Shown: positions 1 to 8,942, counted from the stretch's first letter. The stretch is 28,610 nt of DNA from JAZLIT01 sp045617525 (GCA_045617525.1 JAZLIT010000038.1:1-28610); one strand, 5' to 3'. The notes: generated from the sequence alone by a model not told the origin. A program made the numbers and translations.

Positions 1-12
1 GTAGATTGTTAG

Positions 13-39
13 TTGATTAATTAAAGATGAAGCCGATAT
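13..39 (+). promoter_or_regulatory. candidate SigD (flagellar sigma) promoter of yjfB
   Basis: Bases 32-39 read GCCGATAT, identical to the SigD -10 consensus of Bacillus. The -35 side is weak: TTGA at 13-16 is 15 nt upstream where TAAA is expected. Transcription would begin near base 46, leaving a very short leader that starts at the AGGAGGT ribosome binding site. B. subtilis yjfB is, from memory, a SigD-regulon gene, which supports the reading. Confidence 0.5.
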
Positions 40-59
40 AAAAATGAGGAGGTGCATGT

Positions 60-233
60 ATGGATATAGCAGCATTATCAATGATGATGAGTCAACAACA
101 ATTATTGCAAAATGTTTCACTTGCCGTTTCGAAGCAGGCAATCGAATTACAGCAAGATATGACGGAGCAGGTAGTAGAAATGATAGACGCTCCACACCCT
201 ACGCTAGGGCAAAGTATAGACCTTTCAATTTAA
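60..233 (+). CDS. yjfB: YjfB-family putative motility protein, 57 aa
   Basis: This small gene encodes 57 residues starting MDIAALSMMMSQQQLLQNVS and ending in a HPTLGQSIDLSI-like tail. That is the pattern of the YjfB family (B. subtilis YjfB starts MDIPALS, has a Gln/Asn-rich amphipathic helix and ends HPTLGKTID..). An AGGAGGT site at 47-53 lies 6 nt before the ATG, which fixes the start. A longer reading in another frame over the same bases (44-283) has no family resemblance and is a shadow. The family's biochemical role is unknown; it is linked to motility by SigD control, and a SigD-like -10 box sits just upstream here. The protein is predicted to be cytoplasmic, with no signal peptide or membrane segment. 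The identification rests on remembered family features, not a search. Confidence 0.8.
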   Translation: MDIAALSMMMSQQQLLQNVSLAVSKQAIELQQDMTEQVVEMIDAPHPTLGQSIDLSI

Positions 234-312
234 ACAATTCTAACGGTTTGATCTCCATAGGTAATCAACTGTTTATAAATTAATATTAAGTAAGAGTGGG
301 AGGCATTTAGTT

Positions 313-1944
313 ATGAAAAATAAAGTACTATTGGCCGCACTTGCTGTGATTTTTCTATTTTCATCACTACTATTAGAAAATCAGGTGGAAGCGGCTACTA
401 CATATTCAGGTGAATTTGTGAGTTTCTCTTATGAGGAAGGTTTACCCGTAAGCATGATTATTATTGATAATAATGGAAAACGAGTGAAGCATAATTTGGC
501 GAGTGGTATTGTCTACCAAGCGAATGGACGAATTACAAATGCTAACACATTTAAAAACGGTATGGCGGTTTCATTTAATAAAACGAAAAATAGTGTTACG
601 GAGCTATCAGGTGTATTAAGTATAACAACAAATACTATGGAAACAGCGCATTACCAGCTAAACGGTATTGTGACAAAAATTGATCCGAATGGTATGTTCC
701 TAACAGTTAAGCCAGATAAGGCGAGTGAACAATCCTATTATATTAATAAAAATACACGATTTTTAAAGGGCTCATCACTTGCTGATTTAAGTATGCTCTA
801 TGAAGGCGATCGCATTAAAATGAAGTTTACTGCGGCGACTACATCTACAATTTCGGAAATTGAAATAATGAACGCGGGTATGCTTATTGAAAATGTTTAT
901 AAAGGAACATTGAAATCAGCTGATGCATATCGAAATACATTTACTGCTGCTAATATACAGCCATTTGAAGACTGGTTGTTCGGGACGAGTGTAAATGAAG
1001 CAATGAAATCATTTAGTTTTACGAATGAAACTTCATTTTATGCAGGCAATCAAGCGATTAAAAAAGAGGAATTAAAACATTATCTAGATAAAGAATTTTA
1101 TTTTGTGACGATTAAGCAGTTCGGCAAAGAAATGGTTAAAAAGGTCGTTGTCTTATTAGATTTTGAACGTACATATTACGATTCATTCAAATCGGTAAAT
1201 ACAAGTTATAGCTTAATGAATTTTAATAGATCGGGGAATATGTATTATCATGGTGGATCGATTTTAATTCGTAATGGTCGATTAATAGAACCGACTTCAC
1301 TAACAGCATATGGAACGGCACATATTATTACAGATGGTGTAACGCGCGGAAGTTATGCGCATGTAGTAAATGTAACAAATGATGGATTCACAGCGCCAAA
1401 CTTAGCAAATCATGATTTATACTTTGGTGAGTTAGCTTTTGTGGATACGGATAATTACTTATTAGAAATTAATGACGCAGTACGTTTAACAAACAACTAT
1501 TGGAAAGCTGAAAATGCACCAGTTTTAACGTTTAGTAATGGAACTTCTGCAAACTTTAATTATAATAGCCAAGTAATTAAATTAATTCCAAATTTAGATT
1601 TATTTGAATATGAAACATACTATGGTTACTTCTATGTTAAGAATGGACATGTCCAGGCATTGCATGTGTTAGATCCTTCAGCGGAAAAAACTTCTCGTGT
1701 ATTAACGGGAACAATTTCAACAGTGGGTGGAGCTGATTCAACGTCGATTGGACTTAAAAACGTAAGTCAATGGCAAAATGGCGGTTGGATGGAATCTGGC
1801 GGTACACAAAATATTAACCTTACACAAACAATGATTTTGAAAAATGGTAAAGCTATTACGGCTTCACAATTGAAACCTTCAGATCGTGTTGTATTATTTA
1901 CGACTGCAAGCTTAAATGCGCATATTTTATTAGTGAACGAATAG
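313..1944 (+). CDS. exported protein of unknown function, beta-rich, 543 aa
   Basis: The product has a classical signal peptide: MKNK, a hydrophobic core at about residues 5-21, and a likely cleavage after VEA near residue 27. The start is set by GGGAGG at 298-303, 9 nt before the ATG. I recognise no catalytic motif. The mature part looks beta-strand rich and seems to repeat a module of the type 'G-x-V/I ... t-x-l/i-x-l/v ... y/i-n-k-n-t ... G-D-R-v/i-x-f'. It is clearest around residues 115-185 and again at the C-terminus from about 465 to 543. No SLH domain, LPXTG motif or lipobox is visible, so it may be secreted or held non-covalently in the wall. It is first of three same-strand exported genes, and the next two carry SLH domains, so a cell-surface role is inferred. 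Confidence 0.75.
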   Translation: MKNKVLLAALAVIFLFSSLLLENQVEAATTYSGEFVSFSYEEGLPVSMIIIDNNGKRVKHNLASGIVYQANGRITNANTFKNGMAVSFNKTKNSVTELSGVLSITTNTMETAHYQLNGIVTKIDPNGMFLTVKPDKASEQSYYINKNTRFLKGSSLADLSMLYEGDRIKMKFTAATTSTISEIEIMNAGMLIENVYKGTLKSADAYRNTFTAANIQPFEDWLFGTSVNEAMKSFSFTNETSFYAGNQAIKKEELKHYLDKEFYFVTIKQFGKEMVKKVVVLLDFERTYYDSFKSVNTSYSLMNFNRSGNMYYHGGSILIRNGRLIEPTSLTAYGTAHIITDGVTRGSYAHVVNVTNDGFTAPNLANHDLYFGELAFVDTDNYLLEINDAVRLTNNYWKAENAPVLTFSNGTSANFNYNSQVIKLIPNLDLFEYETYYGYFYVKNGHVQALHVLDPSAEKTSRVLTGTISTVGGADSTSIGLKNVSQWQNGGWMESGGTQNINLTQTMILKNGKAITASQLKPSDRVVLFTTASLNAHILLVNE

Positions 1945-1951
1945 AGCTCGG

Positions 1952-1974
1952 GGCATGTGAATTTTTCACATGCC
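1952..1974 (+). terminator. perfect 10-bp hairpin between surface-protein genes
   Basis: GGCATGTGAA (1952-1961) and TTCACATGCC (1965-1974) form a perfect stem with a 3-nt loop, 8 bases after the previous stop. The following bases are not a strong T-run, so it is more likely a partial terminator, an attenuator or an mRNA 3'-end stabiliser than a full stop. The downstream SLH gene starts 37 nt later. Confidence 0.5.
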
Positions 1975-2010
1975 TTCAAGTTTGATAATTTTGAAGGGTG
2001 GCAGCATGGA

Positions 2011-3441
2011 ATGAACAAATGGATGCAAATGGGCAAAACTTTATTCATTATCGTATTACTTTTCTCTATGATGCCTAGTTTGGCAAAAGCCTCAAATCAA
2101 GTAGATATTTCAGGCGGCGTGAAAAATGAATATGATTATGAAGAGTACGTTTTTATTACAGGCAAACCTGTTAAATTTACAGGTAGTGGTAAAGATGTGA
2201 AAATGACCGAAAAATTGAATAAGACAACGAAAACTACAACGTTTAATTATTCATTAAAGAGTGCTACTGGCGATACATTAAAGCGAACGATTACATATAG
2301 TGCGGACGTGAAGGATTTCACATTAATTGGTCAAAGTACGCAAAACGGTAAAGTAACAAAGGCGACAGAAGTTATTACGATAGGCGGCATAAAATATACG
2401 TTAAAAGACTATCAATTTTCAAATGGTCTTGCGATCGATAAACGACCAGCATCTGATTATTATTCAGGTAATATTTCAGGCCGTAAAATTTATGAGCGTG
2501 AAGTAAGAAAAAGACAAGTTGAAAGAATCGAAGTAAACATTTTGAGTAAAAATGAGGGCTACACGAATTTTTGGGGTTCAACTGAAACACAAATTACAAC
2601 GCAGCAATTTAATTATGCAGACGGTACTGTTGGCGTAGTGGAAAATCGCGTTTCATCGAATAAGTCTCGTACATTAAATTATGAGGAAAGTTGGGCATCT
2701 CTTTCTAGTTTCCTTGGTGGTTACGCGATGAATACGCAAGCAAATATGGTGTCTCAATATAAATATAATTTTGGCAAAGGGGAGCATATTGTTGAATCAA
2801 CAATGGAATACAATCCAGTTGTTGAGCGTTTACCAATCCCGAAATTCCGTGATACAGCAAATCATTATGCGGAAAATGAAATTGAACAACTATATTCACT
2901 AGGAATCTATGATGAAAATTTAGAGTATTTCACGCCAAATTTAATGATTCAACGTTATGATTTTACGGTGGCGATAGGTAAGGCAATTAATTTACGTGTA
3001 TTTGAAGAACCACTAAAAAAAGATACGACTTCTTTATTTAAAGATGTTGCAAAATCAAGTAAAGATTACCAATACTTAGTGGCGGCGTTTAAAAAAGGGG
3101 TAATTACAGGTGTTTCCTCTACGAATTTTAGCCCGGATGGAAAGTTAACTCGTGAGCAAGCTGCGACGATTTTAATTCGTGCATTAGGCTTAGAGGCGCG
3201 TGCACAAGATAATCAAACACTAACGAAGTATTCAGATGGATCTAGAATTTCGAATTATGCAAAGGCCTCTGTATCGGTAGCAACACGAATTGGACTGATG
3301 CAAGGTGGGACTGACGGGAGATTTAACCCACAAGGTTTACTATCTCGAGCAGATGCTTCATTAATCGTTTCTAGATTCTTGAATTATTTAGACACTGATT
3401 TAAAAAATAATTACCAAAATGATATTTTATTCTTTAATTAA
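2011..3441 (+). CDS. exported S-layer-homology (SLH) domain protein, 476 aa
   Basis: A signal peptide spans about residues 1-27 (MNKWMQMGK, a hydrophobic run, then a SLAKA-type cleavage site). The first ~275 residues are an Asn/Thr/Lys-rich region with no fold I recognise. Three SLH domains follow at roughly residues 279-330 (starts FRDTANHYAENEIEQL), 343-398 (starts FKDVAKSS, with the FSPDGKLTREQAATILIRAL core) and 405-460 (FNPQGLLSRADASLIVSRFL). SLH domains normally bind pyruvylated secondary wall polymer, so the protein is expected at the cell surface. The ATG at 2011 has AGGGTGG about 10 nt upstream. An upstream in-frame ATG at 1957 lies inside a hairpin and is unlikely. The next SLH gene starts 17 nt after the stop, so the two are probably co-transcribed. 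Confidence 0.85.
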   Translation: MNKWMQMGKTLFIIVLLFSMMPSLAKASNQVDISGGVKNEYDYEEYVFITGKPVKFTGSGKDVKMTEKLNKTTKTTTFNYSLKSATGDTLKRTITYSADVKDFTLIGQSTQNGKVTKATEVITIGGIKYTLKDYQFSNGLAIDKRPASDYYSGNISGRKIYEREVRKRQVERIEVNILSKNEGYTNFWGSTETQITTQQFNYADGTVGVVENRVSSNKSRTLNYEESWASLSSFLGGYAMNTQANMVSQYKYNFGKGEHIVESTMEYNPVVERLPIPKFRDTANHYAENEIEQLYSLGIYDENLEYFTPNLMIQRYDFTVAIGKAINLRVFEEPLKKDTTSLFKDVAKSSKDYQYLVAAFKKGVITGVSSTNFSPDGKLTREQAATILIRALGLEARAQDNQTLTKYSDGSRISNYAKASVSVATRIGLMQGGTDGRFNPQGLLSRADASLIVSRFLNYLDTDLKNNYQNDILFFN

Positions 3442-3458
3442 TAGGGAGGTAGTAACAG

Positions 3459-6362
3459 ATGAAATTTCAAAGACAATGGCTATCATTTCTCTTAGTCACA
3501 ATCCTCCTTATGTCTACGGTATTACCGTATCAAGTGGAGGCAGCTACTTTTTCAGATGTACCAACTTCTGATAGTCGATATACCGCAATTAATTGGGCGG
3601 TAGAAAATAGGTATATGGAGAAGACTGGTTCAGGATTCTCGCCGAATTCAGCTGTAACGGAAAATGTATTAGCGGCGGCATTTGCAAAGGCAGATGTTAA
3701 CTATACGTATAGCTCAACTGAGGATATGTATTTTAATCATTACGGTACACTTCATATTCCATTTAAAGGGACAGGGAATAATAAGAATTTACGTAAATCA
3801 GTTGTTACACGTGCTGACTTTGCGCGTATATACGCAGCAACGCAACGCTACGATTTATCAGAAAGCCATGCAGTACAATATTTATACGTGAATGAAATCC
3901 TACTAGGCGCAAATAATGTGAAGACGTTTGATGCGTTTAAGCCAAACAATAATTTAACGCGTGGCGATTTAGCTGTTTTCTTATATCGAATTATCACGAA
4001 GGCTAAAGGGAAATTTGCAGTGAATGGGTTAACAACAGCTGCAACTGGTAAAGACGATTTGAAGGTATCGCTTCCAAATGGGTTTATAACTTCAGATGGT
4101 ACAGTCGAGACAAAAAAACCGGAAACGGAACCGATTAATGATGCCTCAAACCACTCGAATACCTTTAACCCAGTTCAAAATATTAAGGTTTCGAATGAGG
4201 AATTAATTGCGGATGGTGTAGATAGCGCGTTAATTAAAATTAATTTGAAAGACGGTTACGGAAACACAATTCCAAATGACCAGTCCTTACAATTTCGTGT
4301 AACGTCTAAAAATGGTGCGTTGTTTTCGGCTACGGGGAATGGCGAATCAACTTCATTACAAACAGTTTATACTGATGGTGGAGAGCTAGCCGTTTATGTA
4401 ACGGCGCCAAAATTAACGAAATCAGTAGTGGATACGATTTCATTCCAAATGGTGAACAACAATGCAGCTAATTTTGCAGCATTTAAAAATAAAACAATTG
4501 ATGTAAATATACGCTATGTACCAAAGGCAGAGCTTCGAGTTTCTTACGAGGTATTTGATCCTAACCAGCCAAATGCAGGAGGCAATGTTGACTCAGGAAT
4601 TAAACCGCTTCCCGCTTTACCACAGGGCTACAGCCCGAATGGACAAGTAATTACATTAACAAGTATAGATGTAGATGCAAAATTATTTAACGGTTCGAAA
4701 ATTGAAACGTATACACAACCTAATGGGACCTCTATTACGGGTGAGCTTAATGTAACAGATATTCAATATGAAAATGCGAATTTAGAGTTTGCAAAGCAGC
4801 GTATTTCAGGTTGGTTATTTGAACAGCTATATAATGAGTTTTATAATAATATGGCGACTTTTGGTGTCAACTATACGATTGATGGTGAAGGGCGTGCGAC
4901 ATATAATTATCCAAACTACATGGAACCAAACTTTATGAATCAGTTTGAATCAGATAGCCACGCGGTTCTAATTTACTTAATGCAGTTTATTCCAGATAAT
5001 AAACGTGATATTTCAATGATCCATTACGATAGTGTAAAGGCTTTAAAAGAAATATTTGATGCATTTAGTGTGACAGATCAAAATAAACTCCGAGAGCAAT
5101 TTAAAACAGAAATTGCGAATTTAGATGCAGCGGATGCAGCAGTAGATTCTTTAAAGGAAAGTCAATTAATTTCTGATCGTCCAGCAAGTATGGAGCGTTA
5201 TACAAAGGTCATTGTATCCGTAGTAGCACCAGGTGGAAGAATTATTACAGACTTTAAAGGCCAGGTTGAAATTGAATTCAATGGTATTCGACGCACAGTT
5301 GGATTTACAACCAACACAACATTATATAACCCATCTACAGGGCATGGTGGAGCGGCAGTTGTTTACTTTGATGATATTCTTTATGGCTATTCTGATGTGA
5401 AGGTAAAACTAGTAACGATGGATCCTCGTTATAGCTCTTTATTAGCAGATATCAATGGGCCTCAATTTACAGAGGAAATCTTTACTAATAGTAAGTTTGA
5501 AAAGAATATGTCTTCACGTGCGACAGAGATTGCTTATGTAATTGACCAATCGATGTCGATGCGTAAGTTAGATCCGACAAACTTCATCGCGGCAAAAACT
5601 TCTGAGTTAATTGCACAAATGGGCTCAGAAAATAGTATCGCAATTCGTACAAGTTCAAGTTCATATGTGCAATCAAAAGGAGCTGCTCTAAAAGTTGCGG
5701 CAACTCAAGGGTTATTTAACTTTGTGGCAGATGATACGCGGGCGACGAATTTAGCAGATGGTATGCAGGTAGCATTAAATAACTTTACGACGAACGACAA
5801 TACGACAAAAGCAATTGTGCTTGTATCTGATGGGAAATCAACGCAAACTTCTCTTCAAAATGTATTGAAGCAAGCGATAAATAAGGATATTAAGGTTTAT
5901 ACTGTTACGGTAGGAAAGTCTGCTGATGTGAATCTTACTCAAATGAAGCGTATTGCAACCGAAACGGGTGGACAGCATTATCATGTATCTGATGTGTTCT
6001 TATTACACAGTTCATATCAGGCACTCATTGACACAATTTTAACGGGTGAAGTAATTTCTAATTTATCGTGTGATGATCCTTCTTTAATGTTCAGTGAAGC
6101 GAAAGTTGCTATTGGACGTACGTATGTATCACTGAATGCGGAAGTGAATCCAAACTGTTCAAATGTAAATAACGTTGATGTTCATTTTATTTCAAATGGT
6201 GGAGATATCGTTGTCCCACTTATCTCACGAGGTAATAGTATTCATCGTACGAGTAAATCAGTGCGTCTATTCTCAAGCTTCTCACTTTATACAAGAGTTG
6301 AATTTATTGCATACGATAAAGCAGGTAAAATCGTAGGGTTAAAACAAGTTTCAATTCAATAA
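3459..6362 (+). CDS. exported SLH / Ig-like / von Willebrand A domain surface protein, 967 aa
   Basis: The start is set by GGGAGGT at 3444-3450. Residues 1-28 form a signal peptide ending QVEA. SLH-like units lie at about residues 29-80 (FSDVPTSDSRYTAINWA) and across 90-180 (a TRADFARIYAA core and a LTRGDLAVFLYRI core). Residues ~236-345 resemble an invasin/Big-type Ig module (SNEELIADGVDSALIKINLKD-like opening). The middle ~350 residues are unassigned. A von Willebrand factor A domain spans about 690-860, with a MIDAS motif DQSMS at residue 696, a TNLADG segment and a VLVSDGKST strand. Two lone cysteines, C871 and C900, follow and could form a disulfide, unusual in Gram-positive exported proteins. 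No sortase motif is present. A metal-dependent adhesin or matrix-binding role at the S-layer is inferred. It is last in its cluster, before a strong terminator. Confidence 0.85.
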   Translation: MKFQRQWLSFLLVTILLMSTVLPYQVEAATFSDVPTSDSRYTAINWAVENRYMEKTGSGFSPNSAVTENVLAAAFAKADVNYTYSSTEDMYFNHYGTLHIPFKGTGNNKNLRKSVVTRADFARIYAATQRYDLSESHAVQYLYVNEILLGANNVKTFDAFKPNNNLTRGDLAVFLYRIITKAKGKFAVNGLTTAATGKDDLKVSLPNGFITSDGTVETKKPETEPINDASNHSNTFNPVQNIKVSNEELIADGVDSALIKINLKDGYGNTIPNDQSLQFRVTSKNGALFSATGNGESTSLQTVYTDGGELAVYVTAPKLTKSVVDTISFQMVNNNAANFAAFKNKTIDVNIRYVPKAELRVSYEVFDPNQPNAGGNVDSGIKPLPALPQGYSPNGQVITLTSIDVDAKLFNGSKIETYTQPNGTSITGELNVTDIQYENANLEFAKQRISGWLFEQLYNEFYNNMATFGVNYTIDGEGRATYNYPNYMEPNFMNQFESDSHAVLIYLMQFIPDNKRDISMIHYDSVKALKEIFDAFSVTDQNKLREQFKTEIANLDAADAAVDSLKESQLISDRPASMERYTKVIVSVVAPGGRIITDFKGQVEIEFNGIRRTVGFTTNTTLYNPSTGHGGAAVVYFDDILYGYSDVKVKLVTMDPRYSSLLADINGPQFTEEIFTNSKFEKNMSSRATEIAYVIDQSMSMRKLDPTNFIAAKTSELIAQMGSENSIAIRTSSSSYVQSKGAALKVAATQGLFNFVADDTRATNLADGMQVALNNFTTNDNTTKAIVLVSDGKSTQTSLQNVLKQAINKDIKVYTVTVGKSADVNLTQMKRIATETGGQHYHVSDVFLLHSSYQALIDTILTGEVISNLSCDDPSLMFSEAKVAIGRTYVSLNAEVNPNCSNVNNVDVHFISNGGDIVVPLISRGNSIHRTSKSVRLFSSFSLYTRVEFIAYDKAGKIVGLKQVSIQ

Positions 6363-6380
6363 TTTAGGTAAGCACTGAAT

Positions 6381-6420
6381 AAGTTGCACTCCATTTTAGC
6401 TAATGGAGTGCAACTTTTTT
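6381..6420 (+). terminator. intrinsic terminator after surface-protein cluster
   Basis: A perfect 15-bp stem is formed by AAGTTGCACTCCATT (6381-6395) and its complement at 6402-6416, with a 6-nt loop and a T-run. It lies 18 nt after the vWA-protein stop and separates the surface cluster from the heme operon. The right half also reads as a terminator on the other strand (A-run before the left arm), but no minus-strand gene needs it. Confidence 0.9.
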
Positions 6421-6492
6421 AAGGAAAATTCACAAATCATTCACAGTAATAAACCTTAATGTTGCTTGATTTATTGAACTTATAGTATAAAT

Positions 6493-6521
6493 TTGTTACT
6501 ATAGATTAGAATCATTATAAA
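6493..6521 (+). promoter_or_regulatory. candidate sigma-A promoter of the hem operon
   Basis: TTGTTA (6493-6498), a 17-nt spacer and TATAAA (6516-6521) give a plausible vegetative promoter about 100 nt upstream of hemA. A second -10-like string, TATGATAAAAT, lies nearer the gene around 6576-6588 but lacks a convincing -35 box. No riboswitch or T-box structure was recognised in the leader. Confidence 0.45.
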
Positions 6522-6625
6522 GTAAATAATCATTTCATTGCATGTTCACAATTTAAACCGTGAATACTGCTTTCAATATGATAAAATAGGTTTCATGAAT
6601 TAGAACGTGAGAGGTGTAGATATTC

Positions 6626-7975
6626 ATGCATACATTAGTAGTAGGCTTGAATTATAAAACAGCGCCTGTTGAAATCCGAGAGAAGCTTTCATTTATTGAA
6701 TCGGAACTGCCAACAGCAATGGAAGAGCTGAAGAAACAGAAGAGTGTATTAGAAAACGTAATTGTTTCAACGTGCAATCGTACTGAAATTTATGCAGTTG
6801 TAGATCAACTTAAACTAGGTAAATATTATATTAAACAATTTTTAGCGCAGTGGTTTTCGATTCCCGTAGAACAATTTGAAGATCATTTATTCATTCGAGA
6901 AGAAGAAGAATCTTTAAATCATTTATTCCGCGTAACTGCTGGAATTGACTCAATGGTGTTAGGTGAAACGCAAATTTTAGGACAAGTTAAGAAAAGCTTT
7001 TTAGAAGCGCAGCAGTTGGGTGCTACAGGAACGATTTATAATAAGTTGTTTAAGCAAGCAGTTACGTTTGCGAAGCGTGCGCATAGTGAAACAGCAATCG
7101 GCGAAAATGCCGTATCGGTTTCATATGCAGCTGTTGAATTAGCGAAAAAGATTTTTGGCTCACTAAAAAACAAGCATGTTGCGATTTTAGGTGCTGGAAA
7201 AATGGGTGAGCTTGCGATTCAAAACTTGTATGGTAGTGGTGTTGCAAAAGTAACTGTTATTAACCGTACATTTGAAAAGGCGCAAACACTTGCGACAAAG
7301 TTTGATGGAAATGCAAAATCAATGAACGAGCTACAATGCACATTATTAGAGGCTGATATTTTAATCAGCTCTACTGGTGCAACTGATTATGTTATTGATT
7401 ATGACATGATGAAGCATGTAGCGAAATTACGTAAGGCAGATCCATTATTTATTGTGGATATTGCAGTTCCACGTGATATCGATCCTAGAATTGCTGATTT
7501 ACCGAATGTCTTCTTATATGACATCGATGATATGCAAGGGATTGTTCAGGCGAATTTAGCAGAGCGTGAGAAAGCTGCAATGCAAATTTCGGAGATGATT
7601 TCACAAGAAGTTTTTGCGTTTAATGAATGGTTAACACAGTTAGGCGTAGGTCCTGTCATTAATGCATTATCGAAAAAGGCGAATCGAATTCAGGAAGAAA
7701 CGATGATAAGCATCACCAATAAAATGCCTGATTTATCTGAGCGTGAACGTAAAATTCTAAATAAGCATACGAAATCCATTATAAACCAGTTATTAAAAGA
7801 TCCAATTCTTCAAGCGAAGGAAATGTCTGGTTCTGCAAATGCTGCAGAGCAATTAAAAATGTTCCAGCGTATTTTTGGCATTGAAGAGGATGTAGAGCGT
7901 GAGTACGAATCACAAAAGCAAGATGCGAAGAATTTGCATAGAGAGGCTTTAAATCGTACAGAACTATCATTTTAA
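6626..7975 (+). CDS. hemA: glutamyl-tRNA reductase
   Basis: HemA reduces glutamyl-tRNA(Glu) to glutamate-1-semialdehyde with NADPH, the committed step of heme synthesis in the C5 pathway. The 449 residues match the family length (about 455 in B. subtilis). The N-terminus MHTLVVGLNYKTAPVEIREK is typical. The catalytic cysteine is C50 in STCNRTEIY, followed by the GETQILGQVK motif. A Rossmann NADPH-binding domain begins at about residue 185 (AILGAGKMGELA). The C-terminal helical dimerisation domain is present. The gene opens a same-strand run hemA-X-C-D-B-L, but a terminator-like hairpin lies between it and hemX, so expression of the rest may be partly uncoupled. Confidence 0.97.
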   Translation: MHTLVVGLNYKTAPVEIREKLSFIESELPTAMEELKKQKSVLENVIVSTCNRTEIYAVVDQLKLGKYYIKQFLAQWFSIPVEQFEDHLFIREEEESLNHLFRVTAGIDSMVLGETQILGQVKKSFLEAQQLGATGTIYNKLFKQAVTFAKRAHSETAIGENAVSVSYAAVELAKKIFGSLKNKHVAILGAGKMGELAIQNLYGSGVAKVTVINRTFEKAQTLATKFDGNAKSMNELQCTLLEADILISSTGATDYVIDYDMMKHVAKLRKADPLFIVDIAVPRDIDPRIADLPNVFLYDIDDMQGIVQANLAEREKAAMQISEMISQEVFAFNEWLTQLGVGPVINALSKKANRIQEETMISITNKMPDLSERERKILNKHTKSIINQLLKDPILQAKEMSGSANAAEQLKMFQRIFGIEEDVEREYESQKQDAKNLHREALNRTELSF

Positions 7976-7989
7976 TTACAAATATAAAG

Positions 7990-8038
7990 AGCGTTTTCGT
8001 ATCGGTATGGTAAAATATTAGATACGAAAACGCTTTTT
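7990..8038 (+). terminator. terminator-like hairpin between hemA and hemX
   Basis: AGCGTTTTCGTATC (7990-8003) pairs perfectly with 8021-8034, giving a 14-bp stem with a 17-nt loop and a TTTT tail. It starts 15 nt after the hemA stop. The loop contains TGGTAAAAT (TGN followed by TAAAAT at 8011-8016), an extended -10-like string without a good -35 box. The hairpin may lower read-through from hemA, or the loop may fire a promoter for hemX onward. Confidence 0.7.
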
Positions 8039-8096
8039 CTGTATATTTTTATATGACTAGCGCGTGTTATATTTTTGGGAAAGAGATGGGTAGCCT

Positions 8097-8924
8097 ATGA
8101 ATGAAACATTATTAGCTAGACTTTATGAGTTTATGGTTATTTTATATGCAATCAGTCTTTGCCTCTATTTTTTTGACTACTGGAAAAAGAAGGTCAAAAT
8201 TAGACGGGTTGCATTTTGGTTCGTATCAGCTGTTTGGATGATGCAAATGATGTTTATTTTAGTGTTCATTTTTAAAGAGCAAAGATTTCCGATTTTAACG
8301 CTCTTTGAGGGGATTACGTTTTATGCGTGGTTATTAATTACACTTTCGATTGTGCTACATTGTATCGCTCGTGTCGATTTACCGGTTGTATTTATGAATG
8401 TCCTTGGCTTTATTTTTGTGACAATCAGTTTTTTTGGATCGAGTAATGTATCAAGTCCAGTTGGTGAAACGATTGTCTCGGAGATGCTGATGATCCATAT
8501 TAGTCTTTCGATTATTTCATATGCAGCTTTTACGCTGGCATTTGTCTTTTCGATTTTGTATCTTAACTTGTATCGCTTATTGAAAAGTAAGAAGTTCTCA
8601 GGCATTTGGTCGAGATTACCTTCTCTAGGACAAACGAGTAACTGGATGAGCAATTCGATATTAGTTGGGATTCCTTTATTATTTATTAGTTTAATTTTAG
8701 GTTTAGAGTGGGCATGGCTTACTTTAGATAAAGTATCATTTTTTGACGTGAAAATTATGGGTTCGTTTATTTTAATGATTGTGTATTTGACATTATTATT
8801 AGTACATCGAAGTGGAAAGCTATCGGGGTCGAGCTATGCTTGGGCGAATATTTATATTTATTTAGCGCTCGTTATTAATTTCTTCCTTGGAAATAGCTTA
8901 TCTAATTTCCATCTATGGGTTTAA
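8097..8924 (+). CDS. hemX: HemX, CcsA-like integral membrane protein of the heme operon
   Basis: The 275-residue product is hydrophobic with about eight predicted membrane helices. It belongs to the CcsA/ResC-like cytochrome c assembly superfamily, and its position directly between hemA and hemC is that of B. subtilis hemX (276 aa). The tail around residues 200-235 (GLEWAWLTLDKVSFFDVKI) is a degenerate form of the WG-x-W-WDPKE heme-handling motif of CcsA, as is usual in HemX. In B. subtilis HemX lowers the cellular amount of HemA, acting as a brake on the pathway. The ATG at 8097 follows a modest AAGAGATGGG site. Exact membrane topology was not determined. Confidence 0.88.
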   Translation: MNETLLARLYEFMVILYAISLCLYFFDYWKKKVKIRRVAFWFVSAVWMMQMMFILVFIFKEQRFPILTLFEGITFYAWLLITLSIVLHCIARVDLPVVFMNVLGFIFVTISFFGSSNVSSPVGETIVSEMLMIHISLSIISYAAFTLAFVFSILYLNLYRLLKSKKFSGIWSRLPSLGQTSNWMSNSILVGIPLLFISLILGLEWAWLTLDKVSFFDVKIMGSFILMIVYLTLLLVHRSGKLSGSSYAWANIYIYLALVINFFLGNSLSNFHLWV

Positions 8925-8942
8925 CAGAAAGGTCGGATTATT

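Noticed and set aside
44..283. 79-codon open frame at the window start
   Set aside because: It overlaps the 57-codon YjfB-like gene in another frame; the ribosome binding site and family pattern fit the gene starting at 60, not this frame.
1957..2010. earlier ATG for the first SLH protein
   Set aside because: It lies within the stem of a perfect hairpin, lacks a binding site, and would put non-signal residues ahead of a good signal peptide.
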